A DNA stretch of 64,000 nucleotides from Rhabdornis inornatus (Eukaryota; Chordata; Aves; Passeriformes; Rhabdornithidae): the NCBI GenBank assembly GCA_013397075.1, contig VWZS01007473.1, positions 1,185,898-1,249,897 on the forward strand, in the 5' to 3' direction. The notes beneath the pieces were generated by a model. The model had not been told where the DNA came from and did not search any database. It saw only the letters and a program-made list of their open reading frames with translations. Below are positions 11,945 to 24,267 of this stretch, in pieces. The position numbers were made by a program, and so were the translations under genes. Position 1 is the first letter of the stretch. Every line of letters begins with the position of its first letter.

Positions 11945-14900
11945 AGTCTAAATTGCTTTCCTCATACAAATACTAAAGAAATATGATCTCTGCTTGCGTA
12001 TGATTAAGAGTGCTTTGTAAACAGATTGTTGTTCATTTTGTGATCCAGATACCATAATACTGCAAGATCAGGGTCTGTTTCAGTCTGAAAATATTTAGCA
12101 ACCCTACAAGTTAAACATGATATATATAAATAGAACTTCCTAATTAACATTTCTCTTTTGTCTGACACTTTATTTGCCTTTATTTTTTTAATGGATAGCA
12201 AGCACAATGACAGCATGGTATTACTCTTGAAATAAACCTGCCAAGACAAAAGCATGTGTCTTGGATTTATTTTTTTTAAAAAAGAACAGAAGTAGCGTCT
12301 TTTTCTGGGGTTTCCTTTTGTTCTGTCTGTAGGTTGTTCTGATAGTCAGTTGATTGGTTCAGTAAAAAACAATAAGTAGAAAATACTTTTTCTGAAGAGA
12401 TATTCAGTACTTTAACCTGCCCTCTGGACCTGAGATACATGGAAGATACTTAAGGGTCATGTGTGTTATTTGACAAGTGTTACATCTGGTATGACAGGCA
12501 AAGATACAACCTTAGCACTCATCCAATGGTGCCATTTTGAACCTAACTCTGGTGGCAAAATGTTATTTTTTTTTAATACAAAATGTGATAGCTTAGTTCT
12601 GAAACATGGATTTCCAGACAGAAGATAATATCAAAGTGGCCATTTGTGATGCCTGACATCATAACCTCCATGTAGGGCTCAAAGGCTCGTTCCACACAGG
12701 AGATACATACATAAAACACTGCAGCCATGTATGGATGCCCTTTAGCCCAAATGTCTAAAACTAATTCAGTGAAATACAGCAACCCAAACCCAGGTTTTTG
12801 ACATTTTACAGAATGATTATGTGGGAAACTAAAATGAGATAGCTATGTGGATGGTCTAGTCACAGGAATGGCTGTCCTCAGCTGCTGCACAGACACTTCA
12901 GCTCCACACCACTTGTGAGAAGAAAGAAATGTGGCCTCTTCAGCTTTCCTTGACTAGATAGATACTACCCAATTTCTCCTTCTGATCCATCTCCAAGGAA
13001 CTTTCTAGACATGGACTGTAACCTAATAACTCCACACAAAAGCTTTTGTTCCAGGACTTACCACCTTCCCCTTGCCCCAAACCCACAAATGTAAGAAAAA
13101 ATACTTTTGATGACTGATCTGAAAAAAAAAAAAAAAATTGATTCTTGAGGAAATATCTCCACACACATGCTCCCCTTACATGTTTTAGGCAATAATTAAT
13201 TTTAAAATTTTCTTCTTTTTAATAAGCATGAACTGTAAGATTTTTTTTCACGTTTCATAGCCATGGCAGAGTAAATGTGGGGACACCCAAGGACAGCCAG
13301 GACAGAGGGAAAAAGGTGCATTGCAGCCTGTGCCTGCCTACATAGCTGCATTAAGCTAAGCCACAATCTTGCCTTTAAGCTAATTAATTAACTGCTTTCA
13401 ACCATAACTGTTTCTTCACAGCTTTCTTAGTCTGGCAGTGATAAATACACAGTAATGATGTTAACAGTTTGGATTTACACAGCTGGTGTAACATACAGAA
13501 TGGCATTCATATTTATGGACTTGGCAAGGTCCTGAGCTACCCTGCACTAATGTATCACCACTGAAATCACAGCAACTGGGCAGATTTACACCACTGAGTG
13601 ATCCAATGACCTACTCGGCATATCAACTCCTACGTGGGCATTAAGCCCAAAAGCAATATTTATATATTCATAAAAGTACATACTCACCAAACAAGCTAAA
13701 GGTACTACACTGGAACACTTCTCTTCAATTACTGCATGTAATTTTTAATGCTGTTCAAGTTTAATTACAATGAAGTACCTAACTGGGCTGCAGCTGATTG
13801 ATCATGTTCTTGAATACTTGTCTCCTTCTCCTCACAACTGCCAGATGGAAAGATCTAGATTAGTTTACACCACATAATGAGAGCTTACTGCTGAAATATG
13901 ATTTAATATTGTGTAGTTCAACTGGACCTGCTTTAACAAACTTTATATAAAAACCCCACTTCTTACTAATCAATTCTTTTTATTTACCTTTCTTGGCTTG
14001 CCAGGAATTGCTTTGCATTTAGGTATTTTAGTTTAAATGGAAATGAAATCGTAATACATTAATTTAGTCAATAACCAAATGCATAAAACATGTCAGGTTT
14101 GGGTTTTGTGGGGATTTTTAGTGTGACCCTGTTTGCAGGGTTATGTTCTTTTACTCACTTGTTTCTTCTGAGGAACTTTTGAGTTTCTTCAGGATTCATG
14201 CTATTAAATAAACATGATTGTATTTATAATGCTGCTCATTTGATCCATCTGTGACAGAGTTCAAGAGAGGAGAGGGAAGATCATTAATGAGAATATGTTT
14301 CTCTCAAGTCCTAGTATGTACACTATTTTTAAAAGATTTATTTCTCCTGTATACCCTCCCTTCAAAAGCAATAAGCAAATACATCCTTAATTTACTCACT
14401 TCAAAAAACTTGACTAAGCAACGCCCTAAACATGATGGAAAAAAAAAAGAAGTCTTTTCAGCCAGAACTACAAATCAGTTGTTAATCTTCAGCATAAATG
14501 TCAAGACAAGATCTTCTGTTCTAGCTTAGGAGGAATGGGACAGAGACAGAATAGAGTAGGGACCCCTGTACTTCTGCTGTGATTCCAGGAGCAACCTAGA
14601 GAGTTTTGCAAGGCATAAAGTGTTAACAGCTCCTACAGCTTCAGACAAGTATGTGTTAGTTGTAACATGTTTGAAATGAATTAAAAGTTAACCTCACATC
14701 TGCAGCAGCCTAAGTGCATTACACAAGCCTACGTACATGAATTTAGCTTTGGAAAGAGCTTCATAAATTCTGGATGAAGGAGCAAGAAGGAGGCCAGTTT
14801 GGAGCTTACTGGGAAGGAGCCATGATGAAAAATATTGGATTTAACCTGTAGTGGCAGAGACATGTCTGCAATCCACAGCAGAGGGTCAGTGTGGGAAAGC

Positions 14901-17293
14901 AGAGGAGCTGGGATGGGTGCAAACCAAGGACCAAGCAAGTGCTGCTCTGCAAGCAAAGCAAAGACAAGGGTGCCAAGAGTTACACACTTCTCCCACAAAC
15001 ACACAGGTGAACAAGACTCCCAGGCTGATCTTTGAAAAGAGATCCTCACTGCATTACAAGAAATATTTGGACGTGTAGCTTTGGTTCTTACTGAACACTG
15101 CCAAAGTAATTTAATTCTCTTTACTAACATGTGTACAGATTAATTACCAATGTAAAATACAGAATGCCTGAAGAAATGCAATGCGTTTCATTTTTGCACC
15201 TGGTGTAACCTGGTACACTGATCCCTCCCAGACTGTTGTGTTTTACTGGATGTAACAAAAGAGACTGTAAGGAAAATTATCATTGCAAAACCTTTCAACT
15301 GCTTGGAGAAAAGAACAGGAGAGCAGTCAGCGTCAGTTTTCCCACACAGTTCAGTTGCAACAAAGCATTTATTTGGAATGATTTCTGTAAGACAAAATTT
15401 TCAGGAGTATACATGTGATTTAAAGAAAATTGCGTGGATGGGCGTTTCTTCTGCAAATGTTATTGAGAATAAGCAACTTGCAAAAAAGTTTATACATTTT
15501 GCTGTATAAAACAATCAACTGCAGAACTCCAAAATAAGCAAAGCAGATTTAGCATCTGCCTGTATTCCATTAAATAAATGAGTAAGCAAAGCAGTTGCAT
15601 AAAGTTTTTTAAGATGCATAAATCAATAGACTACAGATAATAGTAGAATGGGAGGACAAACCCTTTTCATTTTACAAGGTAGGCAAGTAATTGTTTGTAT
15701 GAATGGCTGTGCCTATCTGTTAGTGTAATAACTGCCTGCAGAACACATGAAACAAGCTAATAGCAATAATTATCTGGAATTAACAATGAACATAAACATT
15801 TCTTTGCACTCGCTAAATGAACAGCAACTGGAGTTTAGCATTCACCAATGGTGCAACCAGAGCACAGCATTTACCATGATGAAAAGGAATAACCATTCCA
15901 AAGAAAGCAATGGAGAAGCTGATTCTCTCCATTAATAACAAATAGGTAATTTGGACCTTTAATTCCACTGCTTCTAAAGCTGCATGAAAAGACTGGATCA
16001 CAGCCAAAATGCAATAATCACAATGTCTGCAAATCAAAGAAATAAGCCGTCAAGAAACTCAAGTTTTTCTGAACAATGTAATTATCAAACAGTACCAATC
16101 TTTCTCACTATCTGAACTTTGAAAGAAAAGACCTTTCAACAGGCACCAGCAAATGGACCAGGATCCTAAAATTGTGAACTCTCTGTGTGTCCCACCACTG
16201 GCACACAGACTCTGAGATTTGGTTAATATGCTTATTTTTGCCACCACTGTAATGAGAAAAGGGTGTCTTCTATGTGAAAAAGGATGAAATACAAGGGCTT
16301 TTGTGCCTTTCCTCTATTTACTTTAGTTCTTTCTCTGTATGGAAGTAGAGAATGTCCTGATTTGTTTTTTTCTTCACTACAGCTGCTAGCAGTTTGCAGT
16401 TTGCATACTGCTTGCCTATCTGATTGGAGATGAGCAGGTGTGTGCTGCACTCTATTCCAATTTGCATTCTGTATTTTAAAACAGACCATAACTTGCCATG
16501 GGCGTTTGGTTCCAGGACAGAATGCCAAATACAGAACAGGAAGGTTTGCTTCTTAATTGCCTAAGTAAATACAACTTTCTTGTGAAATACGTTACTATAT
16601 AAAACATTGATGAAATACCACAGGGTAGTTCTGCATTTTCTAATCCCCACCCTCACAGAAATGATTACTACTGGATTTCCCACACTATCTTAATAGCCAG
16701 AATAGTTCTTCCTTTGGGTCAGTTAAAACCATCATGATGACCAGGAGGAGTCCTGTGGGATGTCCATGTAGGTTCTGTTACTTTGTTTAGGAGGTGTAGG
16801 GGAATACACAGAAATACACTTTGATATGTTGCAACACAGGCTGCAACAAGGAAATTAAATGATTCATTATCCTGATTTTTTAGAAGATTTGTTACTGCAG
16901 TGAGGAAACCAATACCCACAATATACCTCACAAGTACATGATGAGTGACACCCTTCAGATATACAGCATCAGTCTGAGATATTGCTCCTATTGTCTGGTA
17001 CTGATTAGAAATCAAGGTCTGAGTTGGATCCTATCTCAAACCCATACACCTGAGGAGCAGTAATGAAGACTATCCAGACTCTCAAGGCAGTGGAATTAAC
17101 TAGTTCTGAAACTTAATCATTTAGTATGGCTCCAGGGCCTGCAACTAGTATATTTTAGGAGTCACAACACCATTTGGGCTTCATCTATTAACACTTCTTT
17201 GAGTCTATCCATGTTACCCTTCATGTTAAGAAAAAGTCCATAAAATCTGAATTATCTTGATCAATATTATAGGACAGATTTCTTCAGACTCAC
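11945..17293. other. AT-rich non-coding spacer
   Basis: It contains poly(A) at 13122-13137 and a possible ancient repeat relic near 13480-13600 (listed separately). A 133-codon minus-strand ORF at 14729-15130 has no recognisable domain and no convincing splice boundaries. No gene is supported. Confidence 0.55.
13480..13600. repeat. Possible ancient amniote repeat relic
   Basis: The words GATTTACACCACTGAGTGATC and, upstream, TTTACACAGCTGGTG resemble the GATTTACACCAGCTGAGGATC-type sequence found widely dispersed in turtle, crocodile and bird genomes. The match is by eye, partial and heavily diverged, and the ends are not defined. It could also be chance. Confidence 0.25.
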
Positions 17294-17586
17294 CTGTTAA
17301 CCTACATACAATCCTTCCGCAGGACTTGAAGGGCCACAGCAAACATTCCTCATTCTGCTCTATACCCAGTGCAGGTTTCTTGGAGCACAGTATCCCATTT
17401 CCAGCAGAAATCCACAGATGTTCTGAGGGTAAAATTAGCCCAACCCAATGAACTCTGCCACCTTCTATTAGCCTAAGACATTGCCTTTGGATGGTACAAT
17501 GAGATCCTGAAGCAATTTTCCCATACATTTCAAAATCATTAATCTCTCTCATCATAAATTTGGCAAATTTGAAGTTGGACACAAAT
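17294..17586 (-). other. Putative internal coding exon, unrecognised product
   Basis: On the minus strand an acceptor-like sequence (pyrimidine-rich GCTGTTGTGTTCTCAG, with CACTGAAC upstream as a possible branch point) ends at 17587. A perfect donor, CAG|GTGAGT, follows the base at 17294. The 293 bases between them are open in one frame throughout: one base, 97 codons, then one base. A stop-free run of about 97 codons between two good splice signals is unlikely for any single chance pair. It is less surprising across 64 kb. The peptide begins FVSNFKFAKF and later contains GGRVHWVGLILPSEHLW. It has seven cysteines and I do not recognise it. No partner exon is convincing nearby. Alternatives are a pseudo-exon, an old pseudogene or a lncRNA exon. 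Confidence 0.25.
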
Positions 17587-20500
17587 CTGAGAACACAACA
17601 GCTTATCTCTGTTTGTGTTCAGTGTTTTTCTATTCCCTTTCAAAACCTATTCTTATCTGTATAATTACAAAGTTTTCCAACCTGTGCTCTTATTTCTGAC
17701 ATTTTTTGTAGAACAGTCTCCCTGCATTTTATTTCTGCTTTTCACAGATCATCATAACAAACAAATGAATCGTAACAAACATGAATTAATCCAACTATGT
17801 TGTTGTTATTACATCATGAATAGCAAATAGGATTAATCTCAGCTATGTTAGTAATCTAAAATTTAAGCAACTAGCCTTACCAGTCCCTCAGACAGCAAAG
17901 TCAATAGAGGCAAGAATCTGTAAAATTGAGCTATACTGTGTCTGAGACACCTGAAATGGAGTATTCTGACCTGTGGAAGTAAGTCTTCCTATTGCTTGAC
18001 TGTAAAGAAACCTTGTATCATTGCTTACAGACTCAGTGTTAAGGTACATAATATTAGGCAAGATAAATACTACTATTCTCATCTAATTCTTATTTTATTA
18101 TTGCTTTGTACCTATACTGAAAAGTTGTTTATTCCTGCACATACAGTAAAGGTTAGTACTTAGTCTCTTGAACTTCCTTGGCCTGAATCAAGTTGGAAAA
18201 CATTGAAGTTTCTGTTGGAAGAAGTAGCCCATATTCTCATGCAACCTCTTACTAACAATTATTCAAGTACTGATTAATACAGTGTCAAAACATTGCATTA
18301 CCAGGAAGCAGGAATAGATTATGAAATACATCAGTAGTTAATTCAACTGTAATATCTAAAGTACTGTAGAAATGGGGATAAGTTTGGCTAAAGCAATTTT
18401 CAGTTGACAGAGGTCTGTCAAAGGATTTTTCACTAGAAATAAGCTGGTGGTATAAACAAACTTTTGATCTTTTTTGGGCTTTCATGTTTTTTTCATAGTC
18501 TACCCAAATAATATAGAGCAGTTTGTACAAATAATTCTATCTTTTGCAATTTCAAATAGCACTGTTTTAAGGAAGAAGAGTTTCTGATTAAAAAAAAAAA
18601 TAAATTCAAATTGTTCCCAAGTAAGATATTTGTGTTTTAAAGAGGCCATTAGGAATTCCTAATACCACTGTTGCTCTGTGCAACTGTTATTTCTATCATA
18701 AATATGTCACAGGTTTTATTAACCAAGAGAAATGTGTGGTAGTTTTACCAGCTGTAGAGGATACTGTGAAACATTTTCATTGAACCAATTAAGTTATACT
18801 TATAATGTCTTTTCCCCCCATTTAAAAGGGCTTTTCATTAAAGTTATTTTCACAGTTATTTTTTAAAGGATTAAATAAGAAGCATATACACCATTCAACA
18901 CATTTCAGGTAACTTTGAGTTTATATTTTCAGGATGCACTGAACATATTTTAACACTGCATTAACAAGAAGGATCAGTCTATACACAGCAAGAATGTTCT
19001 CTTTTCCTCTATACAGTAATTTATAAAGACATTTCTTAAGAAATGTGGGTAGTTTTAAGACAACAGATGGTCTTGCCTCAGTGCAAGAAATAATAAAAGA
19101 GTGAATCATATATCATCTGTCTCTAATAACACCTGTGCAGGCACTTGACTTACAGATTACTGAAAAGACCAGTCTAGAGACATCTGATTTGTAGAACAAG
19201 CATGGAGTGAGAAGCTCAAGCAGTGAAGACAGTGAATAAAAATATGCTCTTGTTGGAAAGAGAAGTGTAAAAATATTTTAGAGACAGCCTTTTAAACAAT
19301 CATTTTTAAAACAACTCTAACTTGATGCTATTGCACTCTGAATTAAAGCTCTGAAACAGAATTATGGAATCCTGCAGTTATTTCCTCTGTGCCAAACCAG
19401 ACTAAGACTCAGGTTCTGCAAAGGCTTTTTTGCAGCTGTAATTTTACTTATTCAGCCTCAGAGGTGAATCTCTTCATTTTGATCAGCTGGACTGCTCATT
19501 CAAGCCCAGTCACAGTGACATTCCTGCAAAGTCACTTCACTTTGCCTGGCAGTGGGGGCCCCTTAGGCTATCCCAAGGAAGATGACTACACATTTTATTA
19601 GTAATCTTATTGATTAGGAATTGAAATACAAAACCTAGTCTCACAAAAAAGATGAAACTCTTTCTGCTTAGTTGATATTCTGACCACTTTATTTTAAGCC
19701 TGATTTCTCACATGTGGAAGAATTAAACCCTCAAGAACGAATTTATCCTTGATTATGCTCTGTTAAGCACGGAACTCTGTTTATAGGAAAATATGAAGAC
19801 ATAGCCTATATCTCTTGAATTTTGAATGGGAAAAACAGCAATATTCCATCTCTTTTTCTGTATTCATTTAATATTTGAGGGCTTGTTATTTCAACATACA
19901 CTCTTGGTGTTCTTCCATAATTCAAAAATTCTCCATGTTATTTTAATACATAAATTTTATTAGAAAAAGCTCCCATTTGCCCTGAAGTATGACTGAATGC
20001 TGATAAATTACTGTGGGCCTATAGCAATTTTTCCAAGCAGTCTCCATGTAAGTGTAAATTTAGTCAAACAAATCAAAATGTGAGTTATGTTCAACTGAAA
20101 ATAATGATATCTATTGAGTGGCCAAAAACTCTTAGTAGCTATTAATAAATAATCCTCAGCTCATATGGTGATGTCAATCAGCACTATTATTTTACCCATA
20201 TAGGAGGAGTTTAGTAAGGTAGAGCTGCACAATGATACGCAAGTTAATCATCATACACAGCACGGTATTGTCAGAGCTCAAGAATGCCTTTGATCCCTAC
20301 CTGAGTTTCAGAGCATTCAGGTCACTCTTTTGCACAGCATTCAAATGTGGTGCATGAATACTTCAGCACATATCCAGAATGACTGAGCTGCACTAGGTCA
20401 CAGTGTAATCGTGACATTATCAATTATATAAAAAAAATCTCTAAGAAAACCAGCTACCTCACATGTACACATAGCCTTTTTCAATATTCTTCATCAAAAC

Positions 20501-21825
20501 TTTGGGCACACAGACATATAGTGAGCATACATGTCAGTCAGATGGATTGGAAGCACTTAGGAGGAGATGTTATGGTCTGTTGCACCCATGATGTAAAATG
20601 AAGAAGTTTAGATAGGCCTTTGACATAATGGACTTGACAAGAAGAAAACCTGAGCAGAGAAGGCACTTGGAGAGCCCCCAACAGCCCTGGCAGCCCTGTG
20701 ACATTTCCATACCCAGACCTGAGCAGGACCTGACCCTGCCTCTCACCACTGCAAGGGTTCCCAGCACCTCTGCCAGCAAAATGTCTCTGGCTTTCATACG
20801 CCACTCGTTGAAACAACGCCAGCCTGGGGAAAGCTGATGCTGCAAGCCAACAGCTGGTACTTGAAAGTATGGAAGAAAAGAGATAGCTTATGGGAAATGG
20901 CTCCCTGGGAAACCTGAGCAATCTAACAAAAACTGGCTGTGAAATTTTGGTTGAAAAACCACTGTGCTGTTGCTGAATATATGTTCTTCCAAAAAAGCAA
21001 TGTGTCTAAGGATGAGGCCAGAAACTAATGCCTTTGAGAAATACACCTGTATCAATTTCTAAGACAACATACAGATGGCATCCAGGCTGGTATTTTCCTG
21101 CTGCTGAGCAAATAACAAATCTATTAAGCACGTGTTAATCCTGTATTAATACATATTAATGAAATATATATTTGCACTAAATGTGAGTATTTCTAGAAGA
21201 AACAGTTATTTAATTTCAGATATACAAAAACTTAATTCAAGTTACAACACTATCTGGTTGTACTATGGATTTTGTGTCTAGGAGATATCAAAACAAAAAC
21301 AAAAACAGAGAGGAAGAAAGGAAAAGAAAGGTCACTCTCACAGCAAAAAGGGGGAAACATTTAAAATATTCCTGTTACAATAATTGAATTGGCCACAACT
21401 TTAAGCAGCTATTTACGTTGATTTGTAAATACAAAGCCGATATTTTAATAGATCTATTCTTGCAAAGTTCTGGGATATTAAATGGTTCTAATTCTATTCT
21501 ACTTTATGACTAGTTCAAGAAATGACCTCTAGCTAGATCTGGCCTTGTTCTATCATGCAACTAGATTTTTCTTGCAGAAAATAAATTAAAAAGGTGTGAC
21601 CTTGCTGAGGGCTTGCAGAGAAAATGAGGTACATCTTGTCACAAGCAGAAGAGCCTATTTGAAACACGGTTTGTTCAATTTGAAAGGCTGCTGCTTTCCT
21701 CAGATCAGAAGTTAAGATAAAGGCAGTTGGATGAAAGAGGAGAAACATTTCCAAGAGATGAAATTAAAGAGCTACACTGGAATCCCATTCAGTGACACAG
21801 TGCCTTTTTGTGTGAGGGTTTATCT
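17587..21825. other. AT-rich non-coding spacer
   Basis: No gene, RNA or known repeat was recognised. A short (AAAAC)n-like run lies at about 21292-21308. The segment 20630-20850 is richer in G and C and gives ORFs of up to 127 codons on the minus strand, but these have no recognisable domains. Confidence 0.55.
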
Positions 21826-22390
21826 GGGACGCATCAGCCACACCTTGTCCCCGCGCAGAGCAGGCTCTTCACCCAGCACAAAGCCTGTCGCAGGAGGAGA
21901 GGATGAGGACTGCTCCCCGATGGGAATCAGAGGACATCCTCCCCCACACTGCAGGGCATGGCAGAAATCAAATAACTCACCTAAATGTTACACATTTTGC
22001 TTGGGAGGAAAATCTAAGCCCCTGCTTCTCTCGATCTCAGCAGCTCTCTTGTGAGCTCTGTGCTTCCCATCACCGACAAATGTGGCATCAGTGGGCAGTG
22101 TTCCCACGTGGGAACACCTCTGCACTGGAAATTCAAATTTTAAGGAGGTAGTAGAATACCGCGCCCAAAAATGGGTATTCAAACCCGTCTCACCTTTATT
22201 ACTGGTAGCTCACACTCAATTAACTTTTAATTCGACCTCCTAAAAACATGCAGCAATTTGTTTGACACCACCTCACCAGAACAAAATAAAAACGATCCTA
22301 AATCAGGCGCCTAAATCAAAACAGGTTTATTTCATAATTTTCCTTCTAGTATCCTAATTTCCTTGCTCATGATCACAAAAACGATCAGGT
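21826..22390. promoter_or_regulatory. CpG-enriched patch, possible regulatory element
   Basis: I count 15 CpG dinucleotides from 21830 to 22383, about one per 37 bases, clearly denser than most of the window. GC content is moderate and falls after about 22140, so it is not a classical CpG island. Retained CpGs suggest a hypomethylated regulatory element, an exon, or a younger insertion. A 107-codon plus-strand ORF runs through its first part (21731-22054) with no recognisable domain. A 20-bp palindrome centred on CACGTG lies inside. Confidence 0.3.
22098..22117. promoter_or_regulatory. 20-bp perfect palindrome centred on CACGTG
   Basis: GTGTTCCCAC and GTGGGAACAC are exact reverse complements with no spacer. 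The centre is the E-box CACGTG (22105-22110), the site class bound by bHLH factors such as USF and MYC/MAX. Each arm also contains CGTGGGAA, the RBPJ/CSL consensus: plus strand 22107-22114 and minus strand 22101-22108, overlapping by two bases. The palindrome and the motif matches are seen directly; protein binding is inference. Confidence 0.45.
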
Positions 22391-24235
22391 AGCAAGGCTG
22401 TGGTTCAGCCATATCCTTAAGTGCTTATCTAGGCCTGGCAGGACCTTGGTCAGGTTAGCCTTAGCTCACCGTGGTCCAGCAGTACAGACAAGCAGCACAT
22501 GGGTTTATTGGTTTATTCCTCTCTACAGCTGCCAACTGCAGCACCAAGAGCCCATGGCTGGTTCCCTCCTGCCATCACCAGCACAGCCCAGAGCTGCTAA
22601 AGGCTCTGACTCTGTTCTACAGCACAGCAGCTTGTTCCCAGACAGCGAGTGCCCTGCAGCCACCACCCCTGTGCACTGCTGGGGGACACCGAGCAGAGAG
22701 TGTCCCAGCCACTGACCCAGCCCAGAGCCAGCCTGGGTGTCACATCACCTGTCCCTTCCCTTTCAGACTCCAGGGCTTCTGGCAGCTGGGATGGATCGCT
22801 CCCAGAGCCACAGCAGCATTACTGTAGGCTCTTTCTTGCAGTGCTTGAAATGTATTTAATCCCAACATGACTATCAGGTACCCCTGCTTTAAGTATCGTA
22901 AAAGCAGAACCACAGCCTGCAAAAGGTTGCCTTACAATTATCTCACAGCAGCTACTTAAATATCACCCAAGCATATGTTGTGCTAATTCTTATGAGCAAA
23001 TACAGTTTCATTTCACTTGTTCAGAACAAACCCTGACAGGGAACAAAGCTTTTGGTGAAGTGACAAGTGGAATTCCAAACGAGTAAGACAAATATTTCCT
23101 CCAGAGGCTAAACCTACTGCAAAATATTAATCTCCTCTTCTACACATCTTCACATGTCTTTGGTGAAACACCTGTCTGGAATTGTTAATAACAAGTATTT
23201 TTCAGGGTACACACTTCAAAGACAGTACTGCAATGTCAAGCAGTGTAAAACTTTTGAAGTAATTTTAGCTAAATACTTCTGTGACAAGTGTCTGAATCAA
23301 TTTGTCTTAGCTGACTATATTCTGGTATTATAAAAACCTAAGACCTGGTTATCAGCCAAAAAGGTAAAAATTTGAGTGAAGTCATAACTAATACGTTGCA
23401 CAAATCAAACACACACACACAAAAAAATGATAACGTTGTCATTGATTTAGGAAATGATCAGTGCCCTCTGCTTTCTTAACTTCCAATGAAAATGCTATTT
23501 TTCCTTAAAAGGGTTGAATGAAAGAAAAAAATTATGCACTAAAGGACAATTCAATAAAGCAACGAAACAGCAATAATCCAATACTAAGGAATTACAAAAT
23601 GAGAATATTATGTCCTTGCTTAGCATAGCAAAACTTTAGTCCTTAACAAGGAAATGGATAAAGATTCAAAGTAAGATGATGCTAAGAAAGAATGGCTATT
23701 CTTAATTGCTGAAAAACATCAAATCACAGGCAAGTAATAAGGCCAAGAAAAGGAAATAAAAAAGAAATAATTGTGTGCATGTGTTGGGGGGGCGGGGGGA
23801 GAAAAGAAAGCAATCTAGGGCTGGAGACTTAGCAAAACTTCTGAGAATTACTCACAATTGTGGTACCTAAAAAAATTACCACTCAACAAAGAAGGTCAAG
23901 CTGACCTCAAGATTCTAAGTCAGGCTCTTGAAATCCTAAATCATACAAAGCGCCATCACTTCAAGGCATACAAACATAAGAGGATTAAGGTAAGTGTCCC
24001 ACCTAAAAGCCTGAGAAAACAAAGATTAGTTTTAAGTACTGAAAAGAAACACAAATCATATGGATGCTCCGTGCACAGGAAGGAATAATTGTTAGGATGT
24101 CTTAAGAGCACAGTAAAATAAGCACTACATAACATAGGAAAAAATCCAGGTTTTCTTGCCACTTTTTGAGTGCAAATATACTCATGTCAAAATGTAACAA
24201 ATATTAAAGGCTTAAAGAACCGACTCAAAACCTAT
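22391..24235. other. Non-coding spacer with a GC-rich, CpG-poor patch
   Basis: About 22480-22830 is GC-rich and CpG-poor and gives several overlapping ORFs on both strands without recognisable domains. A short (CA)n is near 23409-23420, and a G-rich run (GGGGGGG, C, GGGGGG) near 23785-23800. A strong donor-like AAG|GTAAGT ends at 23989 on the plus strand inside a lysine-rich open frame, but the upstream acceptor is weak. Confidence 0.5.
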
Positions 24236-24267
24236 TGAAGTCAATGGTAAGATTTGTATTGACTTCA
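24236..24267. repeat. Inverted repeat resembling an ancient amniote element core
   Basis: Arms TGAAGTCAAT (24236-24245) and ATTGACTTCA (24258-24267) are exact reverse complements around a 12-base spacer. The words ATTGAAGTCAATGG and ATTGACTTCA match the pattern of a symmetric element relic (GAAGTCAATGG...CCATTGACTTC) that I recall as dispersed through reptile and bird genomes. The inverted repeat is seen directly; the family link is from memory and uncertain. Confidence 0.5.

Noticed and set aside
14729..15130. 133-codon minus-strand ORF
   Set aside because: No recognisable domain, no splice or retrocopy evidence, and a length expected among chance ORFs in 64 kb.
23858..24088. Lysine-rich ORF interrupted by AAG|GTAAGT at 23989
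   Set aside because: The donor is strong but no acceptor with a proper pyrimidine tract precedes the frame. The composition is low complexity.
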